A stretch of 64,000 nucleotides of DNA, taken from positions 36,169,832 to 36,233,831 of the forward strand of contig NC_053046.1 in NCBI RefSeq assembly GCF_003473485.1, in the 5' to 3' direction. Positions 25,000-36,271 of the stretch are shown here, piece after piece. The notes under the pieces were generated by a model. The model saw nothing but the letters and a program-made list of their open reading frames with translations, made no database searches and had not been told where the DNA came from. The stretch comes from Medicago truncatula (taxonomy: Eukaryota > Streptophyta > Magnoliopsida > Fabales > Fabaceae). Numbering within the stretch: position 1 is the stretch's first letter; the number at the start of each line of letters is the position of its first letter. The translations under genes and the position numbers were made by a program.

Positions 25000-26610
25000 G
25001 TCGTTGACTAACTAACTTTTATACACATAACCAATTGTTATTTATAAAAGACTGATCTTGCTAAAACGTTCATGCTATTTATAATATCACCTCACTTCAA
25101 ATCTATAATGATATTGAACCCTCATAAACTAATATGCACGGGATAAATGAACATTGACTAAACTTTCAGAAAATAAAATAAAAATACACGGGATAAATTA
25201 TCATTGACTAAACTAACCTTGATTTACACAATAAGTTGTCCTTTATAAAAACTGTTCATGCTAAAACATTTAAACTATTTATAACATCATCACCTCAATT
25301 CAATTCTACAACGATATTGAACACTTATCAACTAGAATGCACAGGATAAACAGAGATTGAATAAAATTTCGTAGAAAACTGAAATGCATCGGATAAGTGG
25401 TCATTGGCTAAAATTTCAAAAGTAACATAAATGCACGAGAGAAGTTGTCGCTAACTAAACTAACTTTGATAAACAATATTTAGAAAAAATTGGTTTTGCT
25501 AAAATGTTCCTGTTGTTTATGATGTCACCTCACTTCAATTCTATAATGATATTGAACCCTCATAAACTAAAATGCACGGGAGAAACGAACATTGACTAAA
25601 CTTTCAGAAAAAATAAAATACACGGGATAAATTATCATTGACTAAGCTAACCTTCATTTACACGACAAGTTGTCCTGTATAAAAATTGTTCCTGTTAAAA
25701 CTTTTAAACTATTTATAACATCATCACCTCAATTCAATTCTACAACGATATTGAACACTTATCAACTTAAATGCACAGGATAAACAGAGATTAAATAAAA
25801 TTTCGTAGATAACTGAAATGCATCGGATAAGTGGTCATTGACTAAAATTTCAAAAGTAACATAAATGCACGAGATAAGCTGTCGCTAACTAAACAAACTA
25901 TGATAACCGATATTTATAAAAAATTGGTCATGCTAAAATGTTCATGTTGTTTATAATGTCACCTCACTTCGATTCTATGATGATATTGACCCCTCATAAA
26001 CTAAAATGCACGGAATAAATGAACATTGACTAAACTTTGAGAAAAATAAAATCAAAATACACGTGATAAATTATCAATGACTAAACTAACCTTGATTTAC
26101 ACAATAAGTTGTCCTTTATAAAAACTGTTCATGCTAAAACATTTAAACTATTTATAACATCATCACCTCAATTCAATTCTACAACGATATTGGACACTTA
26201 TCAACTAAAATGCTCAGGATAAACAGAGATTGAATAAAATTTCGTTAATAACTGAAATGGATCGGATAAGTGGTCATTGATTAAAATTTCAAAAGTAACA
26301 TAAATGCACGAGATAAGTTGTCGCTAACTAAACTAACTTTGATAAACGATATTTATAAAAAATTGGTTTTGCTAAAATGTTTCATGTCACCTCACTTCAA
26401 TTCTATAATGATATTGAACCCTCATAAACTAAAATGCACGGGATAAATGAACATTGACTAATCTTTCAGAAAGAAAAAAAATACACAAGATATATTATCA
26501 TTGACTAAACTAACTTTGATTTACACAACAAGTTGTCCTTTATAAAAATTGTTTATGCTAAAATATTTAAACTATTTATAATATCATCACCTCAATTCAA
26601 TTATAAAATG
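25000..26610. repeat. Tandem array with about 440-bp dimeric unit
   Basis: The anchor AAGTTGTCCTTTATAAAAAC recurs at about 25225, 25667 (variant), 26106 and 26531, spacing 442, 439 and 425 bp. Each unit consists of two related half-units of about 220 bp: one with CACCTCACTTCAATTCTATA and ATTGAACCCTCATAAACTA, the other with CACCTCAATTCAATTCTACA and ATTGAACACTTATCAACTA. A partial unit precedes the first full one. No coding content. The order A-B-A-B is a small higher-order structure. Confidence 0.85.
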
Positions 26611-27189
26611 ATGTTAAACTATTTATAATATTACATGACAAGTTGTAATTTTTTTTTTGAGCAAAAGTTGTAATATTATAATAAACTGTTGGATATTATT
26701 TTTAATATCTATATAGACTTAAAATACACACACAATATCTCATTTTCCATTATATTCAAATATTATAACATTGTTTACGTTTCAAGTTTAACAAATTTAA
26801 ATAAACTTATGTTATGTAAAAATTGTATTATATTTTAATGTGCATTATCATATTCTGCAAAATGTAACAATCATTATAGAGAAATAACTGCCCATCATAT
26901 GTAAAGAAGTTATATTAACATTTTCAAAACCTAAAAAAAAAATATTACATCAAATTTTTAAATAACAATATATAACAACCATTAAAAAGAAAATCAGACT
27001 CTTTTAAACAACAAACGGTTACTGTACCCATGCGTCAGCACGGGTATGTTACTAGTAGTATAGAAAATTTACAAACTGAAACAATTAGTAGATTCAGAAT
27101 TCACAAACAATAACAAAAGAAACAGCGCGGAATCTTAGATCTAGCAACGAATTCAAGTTTCAACAACGAAAAAAAAGGTGGAGGGAGTT

Positions 27190-27342
27190 ACCTGAGAATA
27201 GAGAGAGAACCAGAATGGAACGGTGGATGGTTTCGTCGGTGCCGGAACCGGTGTCTGACGTGGACCGTGGATCAGGGAAGATGATCAATGACAATGTTGT
27301 TAATCGGGGAGTAGAACTAAGAAGGAACGGATCTTGTGTCAA
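27190..27342 (-). other. Exon-like fragment next to the Helitron 3' end
   Basis: A frame open on the minus strand for about 50 codons (beginning MTQDPFLLSS) ends in CTCAG|GTAACTCC, a good splice donor at about 27190. No partner exon is recognisable to the left, where the Helitron ends 134 bp away, and the protein is not one I recognise. It could be the first exon of a gene cut off by the insertion, or chance. Confidence 0.25.
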
Positions 27343-27499
27343 AACGCAGCGTTATGTCAAATCTCAATTGCTTTTGTGGTGGGTTCAACTTTTCTTTTTG
27401 TTACGCAAGCAAGGGTTAAGTTTGTTTTTGAGGGAAGTATGGTTAATTTTGTTTAAAAGTAAAATTTAAACAATTCAATTTTTTATAATATAAAAAGAG

Positions 27500-28256
27500 A
27501 AATGCTAATAACAGACTCTCTAACACACTCTCTCCAATTGGGCCACCTCCTCATCATCATTTTAAAACAGTGGAATTGACAACCTGCTCTGCCGGTTCAT
27601 AAAAGTAAAATAGAATGCTTCCTTTATTTATTATTTAATAATTAATAAAATAAAATAAAAATAGCTATTGTACAGGGAAAAAAAACTAATTTATCATCGT
27701 TATCAAGAAAATAACACCAGGTTGTGAAGGGTTCTTCCTCCCCCTTATTCCGTAAGAATACTATACAAAACAAAAGTGTCCTTTCTCTTTTAGCATTGTT
27801 TGTGTTATATTTGATTTAAAGACGAATTTTAATATTTCTTTCTAAGGTGTGAACTTTGTTTTCTCCAGGATATATTCTTGAAATTTTTCCAGAAGCAATT
27901 TTACCCTTTCACATCTGGGCAATAATACCACTGATAAGAATGAAGAATTGAAGGATCTGAAGATTGTTTGAATTTGAAACGATGGGGTTTTGTTCATCTT
28001 CATAGATTTGAAAATTCATCAGATATTGCAATCATGTTACACTCATGGCGGTGGAAAATAAAATCCAGGTTGTGGATAGGGAATGCTAATTGGGGTTAGT
28101 GGTGACAGATAATAACCGTAAAATAAAATAGAAACAAAAAATGGAACTTGTTTAGCGGGTTAACAAGTTAAGGAATAGAAAAGACATATGACGTGGGCCA
28201 ATAAACAAGAGTGTGTTTAAGGGAGTGTGTCAGAGTGTTTGTCAATAGCATTCCTC
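27500..28256. mobile_element. TIR element about 760 bp ('GAAATGCTAATAACA' ends)
   Basis: The left end GAAATGCTAATAACAGACTC.. with ACACACTCTC is mirrored at the right by GAGTGTTTGTCAATAGCATTCC and AGTGTGTTTAAGGGAGTG. The inner TTGGGCCACC is mirrored by GTGGGCCAAT. The interior is non-coding. It resembles small hAT/Mutator-derived elements; the class is not settled because I could not fix a target-site duplication. Confidence 0.6.
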
Positions 28257-28659
28257 GTATAAAAATTATACAATCTCAACGGGTATTATGTCGACTAATA
28301 AAAATGTCAAAATTATAAAGTTGCATGTCCTGATCGAGGTTCGAATGTAAACTATAAACTTTTGTGTGTGTGTCTTAAATGACTATTATCATTTTGTTTA
28401 TCTAAAAAGAAAGTACTACAATTATGTACTTCGAACTTAGTTGAGTTCTTTTTTTAGAGTAACATCAATATTCTTTCATTTAAATTGGTAAACATTACAT
28501 TGATTGTTAACAATACTAAGTTATGATGAAATTGTGAACAACTTCACGACATAATGCTTACTCATGTGATTGTGACAAAATAAGTGAAGATTTCAAATTC
28601 ATTGTTTGAATTTTGTAATAGAAACCAAACAAAAAAAAGTCATATATGAATAGGACGAA

Positions 28660-29160
28660 CACTATAACAAAACAAGAAATCAAAATGTTGCACCAAGACC
28701 CCTATAGTCAAAAGCGGTTGGGCAAGCCGATATAACGATGCAAGCGGAAAAATCAGGTTCACCGCGCCATGCCACATCAGCACATGTCGGAAGTGGAAAG
28801 CGGTCAAAGTGGACCGCTATGCAGCGGCGAAACACAACGTTAATGCGGCCAAAGAGGCTGCTACAACCAGGTTAGTTAGAATCGTGAGCCAACACGTAGA
28901 AACGGACGATTTTGTGATCTTCGTACCCTTTAGGTGAGTTCGTTCATGAACATAAACACAAATTGATGGTATTTTAGTATTTTGTTTTGAATAGTATGGT
29001 ATTTTAGTATTAAATATATTAGTGTCTGCGTCACTGAAATAACATATGTTACGCTCCCTATTCCTGCATTGAACCAATTTTGGGTTGGCTACACTGCGCC
29101 ACATTTCCGCATTCACAACTGAGACAAAAAAAACTCGAATCTTAAAAAAAAAACACATTG
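28660..29160. other. GC-rich patch, possible CACTA-type end
   Basis: CACTATAACAAAACAAG at about 28669 resembles CACTA transposon termini, and the following 250 bp are markedly GC-richer (many GCGG and CCGC words). No matching inverted terminus was found in the window. A 113-codon minus-strand frame crosses it without recognisable domains. Assignment is tentative. Confidence 0.3.
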
Positions 29161-29453
29161 AAATAAAAATGAGAAGAAAAAAAATGGAGATAATTTCGAA
29201 CCAAAAACAAAATTAAAAATAAATATTATGTAACTAAATATATTTTGAATTTTGTTCTTCTCAATTATCAACGTAACTAAGACCGTTTTTCAATGTAAGA
29301 AAGTTAATAACACTAAGTATGAGTTTCATATGGGTTCCACCACTTTATGTAGATCTATTTTTAAAGTGTGGTAATCATATGGATTTCTTTCAAGTAGATG
29401 TTAAAAAGAGATTGTCTATATCACTCTTCTTCTTATTCATCAATACATTTCTT

Positions 29454-29680
29454 GGCTTAAATACTCTTTTGGTCCTTTACCTGTTTAATTGGTATCGCTT
29501 TGGTCCCTTAACTAAAAAAAAGATTGTTTGAGGATTTTAAGTTTTTTTTTTTAATCTCGTTTTGGTCCCTTCTGTTAGGTTTCCGTTAGGGTTTTAAAAA
29601 AAAGTTAACTCCTGGACACGTGCCACCTTGTCATTGGCTCTGAGATTTTTTTTTACAAAAAAAATTTATTATTATTTTTT

Positions 29681-29714
<34 letters not shown>

Positions 29715-29802
29715 TTTAAAAAATTCCCAAAGCCAATGACAAAGTGACACGTGTCTCAGAGTTAACATGTGTCACCTTGTCATTGGTTCTGGGAATTTTT
29801 TT

Positions 29803-29833
<31 letters not shown>

Positions 29834-30043
29834 AATTATTTTTTTTATAAAAAAAATCTCAGAGCCAATGAGAAGGTGACACGTGTCCACACTTAACGTT
29901 TTTTATTAAAACTAACGGAAACCTAACAGAAGAGACCAAAACGAGACTAAAAAAAAACTTAAAATCCTCAAACAATCTTTTTTTTAGTTAAGGGACCAAA
30001 ACGATACCAATTAAATAGTTAAAGCACCAAAAGTGCATTTAAG
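29454..30043. mobile_element. 590-bp foldback element ('GGTCCTTTACC' type)
   Basis: The left arm starts GGCTTAAATACTCTTTTGG and the right arm ends CACCAAAAGTGCATTTAAG. Arms mirror for well over 100 bp, including AAAGATTGTTTGAGGATTTT against AAAATCCTCAAACAATCTTT. The centre holds AT dinucleotides and a second set of mirrored 'GCCAATGACAAGGTGACACG' blocks. Non-coding. Confidence 0.75.
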
Positions 30044-30758
30044 TTTCATTTTCCCTACTTTCATTTTCTTCATCATATTTTCTCTTTCCCCTCCACTAAA
30101 ATTCATTGTTCAATTCGATTATATAAAGAAACCCTTTTGAAATATATATATCTTCAAAATAGGTATCAAGAGGGTTGAAGAATCATTCCATTTCATCTAT
30201 TTTCCAAACAATGGAATGACAATTTTGCTCCACTCCATCGTAAAATACATAAACAATGGAATGAAATCTCTATTTCATTCCGCTATGTCTCATTCCATTG
30301 TACTTTGTTTCGTTCCGCTCCACTCCATTATGTTCCATCAATTCAAATGTAACCTAAAAGATTACATGATACGTTTAACCTTAATTAAACGAAATTATAA
30401 AACTTAAAGCACTCCATAAAACATTTGAGCAAATAAATCAATTGATATCAAGTACTAGTTAATAAATAAATCAACTCATGTTTACAAGTCCGAAATTGAA
30501 TTCATGTTGAATTCTAAAGCCTGGTAAATTAGTTTAACATTCATTGCATATTAAAAAATTAAAATAAAACTCTTAACATGACTATAAATTGTCCATTGTA
30601 TAAGATCTACCAAGTAACATGATGTATCTCTATTCTAACATATCATTCAAGTTAAGTTTCACTTTTACAACTCAAATCCCAAAATCACTCTGCATATTTA
30701 CACACTTTCTAACCAACTTTATTTAATCTAATGACTCAACACACCATCATTGGATAAA

Positions 30759-33338
30759 TCATAAGGATTCGTGATTTGTTTCTGCCATCAAGTGGGTTGG
30801 CTTCTGACAAATGCAACCTGGGAAAGGGTTAGCATAGAAGGTCTCTTCAAATTTGGGGTGGCGGTGAATTTTTCTAGCTTGAGGTGCTCCTTTTTTCTTT
30901 GCATGTATACTCTTAACCTTTGTTGAGAAATCATTCCAAGAAATCAAACCATTATCCAATTGATCAATCAGCCTCACAAATCTTTGCCTACAACATATCA
31001 ATCTCTAAATGATTAAAAGTAATTAAACATATTAATTATAAGCTAATTATCTAGTAAAATAGAGCATAATTAGTAAGTTGTTAAAGAGTAAGATCAATAC
31101 TTGTCTGGGCTAATGGTCTTTTTGAATCCATCAAATTTTCTATGCCCCCTAGCTGCTTTAGCCATATTCCCATCATAGCTATAAACAAAAACATCACTTT
31201 CAACAGTTATGTAGTAATCAAGAGCAGCAAGTTGATTTAAGTGTCCTTCAAAAGGTTGTAACTCTTCTTTTGTTGCTAAAGAAGAGTGCCATAGCAAATT
31301 AGGGAACTTCTTTTGAAGTGGTTTCATTCCTTCTGAGCCATAAATAACTCCTGCTGCTACATAAATTTTTGTATCAACAGGATATCCAAGTGCTTCAAGG
31401 AAAACAGCAACTTCTCTTGGTGTCATAGGGCAACTACCCTTTAATCTCTTTGATTTGCTATCAATTTCTTTTTCTTTCCAATGTTTCACTGAATATCTCA
31501 TTTTTTTTAGTTCTTGTGTTTCTTCTTTTGTTAGGTTGTGACTGCAGCCTGTGAATGCTAGCATATCCTTTTCATATCTGCATATATAAGGGTTATATAC
31601 AAGATAAATAACCTCGCTTACAATAAGTACTTAAATTTTAGCCAAGTAGGTTAACCATGTAGTCGATGAATTACCTTAAATGGAGAGCAATATAAGGGGT
31701 GTTGTTTTCTCTAAGCCTGTTTACCAACTTCTTTCCAAGCTCTTCAATTGGGACTGCAAACCTAAGCGCCTCGTACATAGCGCGGCAACGCACTCTCTGA
31801 ATTGAACTAGCTAGACCATTATTGACTAGACGAGAATCAGTATGAGTGAATTTGATTACTTTGTGTTTCTTCAATAATTGCAACATATCTGTTCTATAAT
31901 AACTTGCCTACATGTTCCAAACCAATAACAAAATAGATTAAAAAAAATCAAAGTTTCAAATTGCGATTGGAGGTTGTGGTCGCGTCACAACTTTTGATGT
32001 TGTAGAGTATCACAACCAATATGTACGACCTCAATTACAACTGCATTGTAATTTTGACAACAAAAATCGTTATTTCGCGACATACAAGCCACTACCAACA
32101 ATCTTGATTTAAAACCCTAGTTTACAATTTTGTACTATATGTAGATAATGAGTAATATTAATTACCTTAGACCAAGATACAGGGGCCTTCAAAGCTGGCT
32201 TAATTGCTGCAAGTTCAGGTGGTAGAGACTCCACTACTTGAACATCTTCATTTAGAACTTCAACGAAGTTCTTCCAGTTAAAAATTTCTTTAAAATCACT
32301 AAGACAATTAAACTATTAGAACATGAACAAATCATACTATTATATTAATTTATTTCACTTGAAAACCCAAGTTTAGAGAATCAATCCTTACCTAGGATCT
32401 GTCCAAAAGGAATTATGATCTAATGTAGGAAAAACAAGAGTTGCATTCATTATTTTTGCAATTGCAACCATGTCGCTTATCTGCAATATGATGAAAACTA
32501 TATTTATTCTCACAAAAATTATGTTTAAGCAAAAGTTAAATTATGATAAATAAAAATTAGCAATTTATAACTGCATACTTACTCCGGTTTTCATTTGATT
32601 TAATCCTCCATTGGCGTGAACCAAAAGATATCCATTTGTGTTGTTTCCTTGCCCTATATAATAGAAATTCTTCATGGTTATACAAAGATGAATGATAGAG
32701 TGTGAATCACTTATATCAAATTTTACTAAAAAAAAATTGAGCAGTAAAGAGCTTAATTTGGACGCACGTATATCTTTCTTTGCTCGTCCCATGCAATTGA
32801 AATAGTTGTCACTGTTTGGATGCTTCCAAATTTCGAGAGTCTATCTAACAAACATCAGAGGAAAACTAGCATCACAATCTAAATGTGTTTATTTTTGAAA
32901 TGCAAGTAAGTTGTAGAATATAAAAAGTGAATGAAAGATAGAGAAAAACATGTATGTGCCTCACATACAATGTCGCGTTTTGAAGTACAAATGACACAAA
33001 CATTGTGAAAATTACTCCTTACATGGTAATGAAACAAAATGCCATGAATAATTTTTTTCATTTACCGGCCAATTGTTTGGTGAAGGTTCATCTTGTACCA
33101 CGTTTGAAGGAATTGCAGTATCCAAATCTAGTTGATCAGAAAACATGTTCATTAATATAAACTTGGTAATCACACACATTAAAAGAAGAACCATTAACCC
33201 CCCAAATAAATGTCGTTGCTTGAATTGTTTTTGCCAATATCTTATTTTACGTCGCATAGTGAAAATGTCTTTGGTGCCAAAAGACATTAATCCATAACGG
33301 TCCTCTCCTCCATCCAATAGGCCCCTCCTTGGTGCCAT
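30759..33338 (-). CDS. O-fucosyltransferase family protein (GT106/DUF246 type), eight exons
   Basis: Predicted type II membrane glycosyltransferase of the secretory pathway; plant members include pectin/RRT and O-fucosyl enzymes, and the exact substrate cannot be told. Exons on the minus strand: 33338-33066, 32840-32768, 32653-32583, 32480-32392, 32298-32166, 31907-31675, 31577-31101 and 30987-30759 (stop TGA). All GT/AG, phases consistent, 525 residues. An in-frame ATG two codons upstream (33342-33344) is an alternative start. A membrane anchor ([16 protein letters not shown]) is at about residues 48-63. Family motifs: [57 protein letters not shown], and C-terminal [11 protein letters not shown]. 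No disabling change seen. Confidence 0.92.
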
Positions 33339-33344
33339 GAACAT

Positions 33345-34555
33345 TCAATGAAATAAGAATTAGCCAGGCTTGACAAAAGAGAAATAATTATTAAATTTTT
33401 AAATGAGGTTATTAGAGAGATTTGAATTAAGGTTGATGAATGAAGAAGAGGTAATGAGAAACAAAAAAATTAACCATAGGTTCAAGTGGGTGGGGTTAAT
33501 TGGAAGGACTTTTGTTTTTCTACCTTTTGTCTTTGGTGAGGCTTTTGTATAGTTAAATGGTTATTCTATATTTCATGAGAGCGGAATATTAGGCTATATA
33601 TTCTCTTTGTTTCTCATGCTTTTATAGTTTGTATGCTATATTCAGTTTGATGAAACATGTGACAATTTCATTATTACAGTATAATAATAATACACTATAG
33701 TAGCATGAAAAATGATGATGATCATCATCATGTAATAAAAATAGTATTTGCCCTAAAATGTTGGCCTAGACGCATTGTAGAATATGAGTATGCAACACAT
33801 TTCGTGTGCTAGTCCCCACTAGTTTTTCTATATGAGGTAAATATATCACATGTTTTCTTTCATTAAAAAAAATACTATTTCTTGAAACACATATGTCTAG
33901 TTAATAGTTTTTTCTAAAAATAAAAAGTTTTCCCCTAAAAAAATTAAATGTTTGAGTTGATAAGTTTTAATGGCTCACAAAAGAAATTGGATTGTCCATA
34001 GTCAATAATTCTATGTCTTCAAGCATTTGGCACGTGATTATTAGATTGAAATCAAATAATCCAAATTTAATGTTGATTTTAATTTTTTAAATAAAAAATA
34101 CTGTGCTTGAAATATAGATTATAAAATCTCGATTCAATCACCACATATGTATCAAATGACAGCTTTCAATATTCTCGTGTAATATATTGTAAAAATAAAC
34201 CACATGTAGCATAATAATTGATCATTTTTTTAGTTTAAAAAATAAAAGAAGTTTTATTTTTTTGAGGGAAAAAATTAAAGAAGTTTATTAATCGTAAAGT
34301 TACTGAAATATGTAATTTACTAAAATATAAATGTGGAGTTAATATAATGTCTTCTATGGGTGATAGTTCAACATCTCCTATGTGGAGAGTTGTTGTAAAG
34401 GTTTGGCCGAATGCTAAACCAAACATATGTTTTAGATATTTAAGGATGAAAACACCATCATATTTTGGAAAAAGGCTTGGATCCTGGGGTATGCAATATG
34501 CTAATCTTGAAGACCAATTTGGTACTCTTGTCCTACCATTAAAATTACTAATCCT
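33345..34555. other. Upstream flank of the O-fucosyltransferase gene
   Basis: AT-rich non-coding sequence expected to contain the promoter and 5'UTR of the minus-strand gene. No reliable core promoter is visible. A 70-codon frame at 34347-34559 has no recognisable domain. Confidence 0.5.
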
Positions 34556-34559
34556 ATAG

Positions 34560-34975
34560 CATTTTATAGCAATAGTACGGGATGGAATTGGGATCGAATT
34601 TTGAGATATATTTTTGATGTATATGAATCAAGTTATTGATCTTGTTCAACCTCCTTCCCCGACACCTCGGACGTGCCCCATCAGAATCAAGCTTTTAATG
34701 GAGAATTCTTCATAAAAACTACATATGAGATGCTAAGTAATAGAATTAATAGCGAGGATTGTTTGAATTCCTTTGACAAAAATTGGAAGTGTAAGGGACC
34801 AACTAGAATTAGATATACTTTGTGGAAAACTGTTCATGGAAGACTTCTCACAATTGAATAAAGAGTCATAATGTTGATGATGACTTGTAGTATCAAGTGT
34901 GATAGATGTATGGAAGACCCAAAATCAATTTTTCATATTCTAAAAGATTGCGAAGATACTCTAAGGTAAATTGAT
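34560..34975 (+). pseudogene. LINE relic: zinc-binding RT C-terminal region
   Basis: A broken plus-strand frame reads NGEFFIKTTYEML, then WKCKGPTRIRYTLWKTVHGRLLT, and after a stop CDRCMEDPKSIFHILKDC. This order is the zf-RVT domain found after the reverse transcriptase of plant LINEs. Several stops and frame changes; no poly(A) tail or ends identified. Bases 34890-34935 are mirrored at 34965-35010, a local inverted repeat that ends the relic. Confidence 0.7.
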
Positions 34976-35224
34976 TTTGAGTCTTCCATACATCTATCAC
35001 ACACTTAATAGTAGTCTACATTAGGATTTGTCTGTCTTCATATTATTGGGGCCTTCCTAGGTTAATTTATTTCATTATACTTTTACATATCAATTTACAA
35101 ATGGGAAAAGATATTTATAGCGACAAAATGTTTAGCGAAAGTATTCCGAACGTGTGTTTCACTAACTCGAAATTATTGACATAGCATATTATTTCCACCC
35201 ACTTCTGTGAATTCCGCAAAGCCG

Positions 35225-35440
35225 TACTTTTGTATTGGTTAAATTTGTTTTCGCGAGTCTTTCTTGATAATATTTTTCGCTAGCTGTGGCGATGCTCTTT
35301 GACTAATCTGGCTCGTGCGTAGAGGCATGCACACTGACCAAGCGTTGTTCCCTCTCGGAATGGAACCCGGTATTCTATTCTCCAGATATGTCATTGGAAA
35401 GAACTTTTTACCACTGGAGTCCAAACAACTTGATTTAGCA
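35225..35440. other. GC-richer patch, possible organelle DNA insertion
   Basis: The patch is much less AT-biased than its surroundings and has a purine/pyrimidine texture like plant mitochondrial DNA. A 61-codon frame is open on the minus strand (starts MDSSGKKFF). I do not recognise a mitochondrial or plastid gene in it, so this is only a suggestion from composition. Confidence 0.2.
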
Positions 35441-36115
35441 ATGCTCTTTGCTGATGTATCATAGTTCCCATAATGTTTATTAAAAAGCTCAATCTAGAGA
35501 TATACCATTATACTAGCTATAAAACCGCCAACAACAATAATGATAGGGATCTGTAAAAAAATAATAATGATAGGGATAAAATCAGTAATTTTTTTTAAAG
35601 GAATAATATTGATATTTTTTTGGATGTTAATCTTTCAATTTTTAAGGAAGAGGTCATAGTAATTTTAGAGTTTGGTTGAGAGGAATGATATGAATATTTT
35701 TTGTTTTGTTTTAAATCTTGTAAATATAGATTATATGTTTTAATCCTTGTAAATTCATTCACATTGAAGTTTGTTGTTATAATCTATTGTAGTCTTCCTT
35801 GTCAAAAAAAATAAAAAATTCATTGTAGTCTTTATGAAATTGGTCCTTACAATAACTTTTTTAGTCCTAATTTTGAAGGATTAAAATCAATTATTTTACA
35901 TATTAGAAAGATCAAATCTAATACGAATCAAGTTTGCAAGGATTAAAATAAAACAATAAGGACAAAAAGCAAAAATTAAATATTTAGAAGGACTATTTTA
36001 TTTTTATTTTTATAGAAAGACTGAAACTAAGACGAAGACGATTATACTATTTTCATATTTGAAATCCTAAAGAAGTGTGTTTGTTTTAGCAAAAACAATA
36101 AAAGAGGGTAAGAAA

Positions 36116-36158
36116 AGCCCAATGGATTGGGCCTGAAAGTAAAACCCTAACTGGCCCA
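36116..36158 (+). promoter_or_regulatory. Telo-box and site II elements of a ribosomal-protein promoter
   Basis: AGCCCA (36116-36121), TGGGCC (36128-36133), telo-box AAACCCTAA (36142-36150) and GGCCCA (36153-36158) are packed into 43 bp, about 115-155 bp before the eL33 start codon. The telo-box plus TGGGCY site II pair is the known arrangement in plant ribosomal-protein promoters, bound by TCP and Myb-type factors in growing cells. Confidence 0.8.
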
Positions 36159-36271
36159 CTCAATTTAACAAAGTGTATAAGAACCCTAGAACCAAAATGA
36201 ATCTGTGCTGCTTCCGCCGAACGAAGACTAACAGAGACAGAGGCAGCTTCTTCATCTTCACACCAATCAAA

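Larger units (their letters stand above)
20852..27056 (+). mobile_element. Non-autonomous Helitron candidate, about 6.2 kb
   Basis: The 5' end is A|TCTCTTAATATAAGAAGAG, of the 'TC + TATAAGAAG' type seen in plant Helitrons, followed by a TTGCCACGTCC block common near their 5' ends. The 3' end has the GC-rich hairpin ACCC-A-TGC-GTCA-GCA-C-GGGT at 27026-27045, then CTAGT (27052-27056), matching the CTRRT rule. The base after CTAGT is A rather than the usual T, a small departure. No Rep/helicase coding is visible, so it would depend on another element. Inside are a CCGGAAATAGGG-type patch (about 23180), a retroelement insertion (about 23965-24310) and a tandem array (25.0-26.6 kb). Confidence 0.65.

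Noticed and set aside
25000-26610. CRISPR-like array
   Set aside because: Units are about 220/440 bp with no short constant repeat and variable spacer pattern, and the DNA is from a plant.
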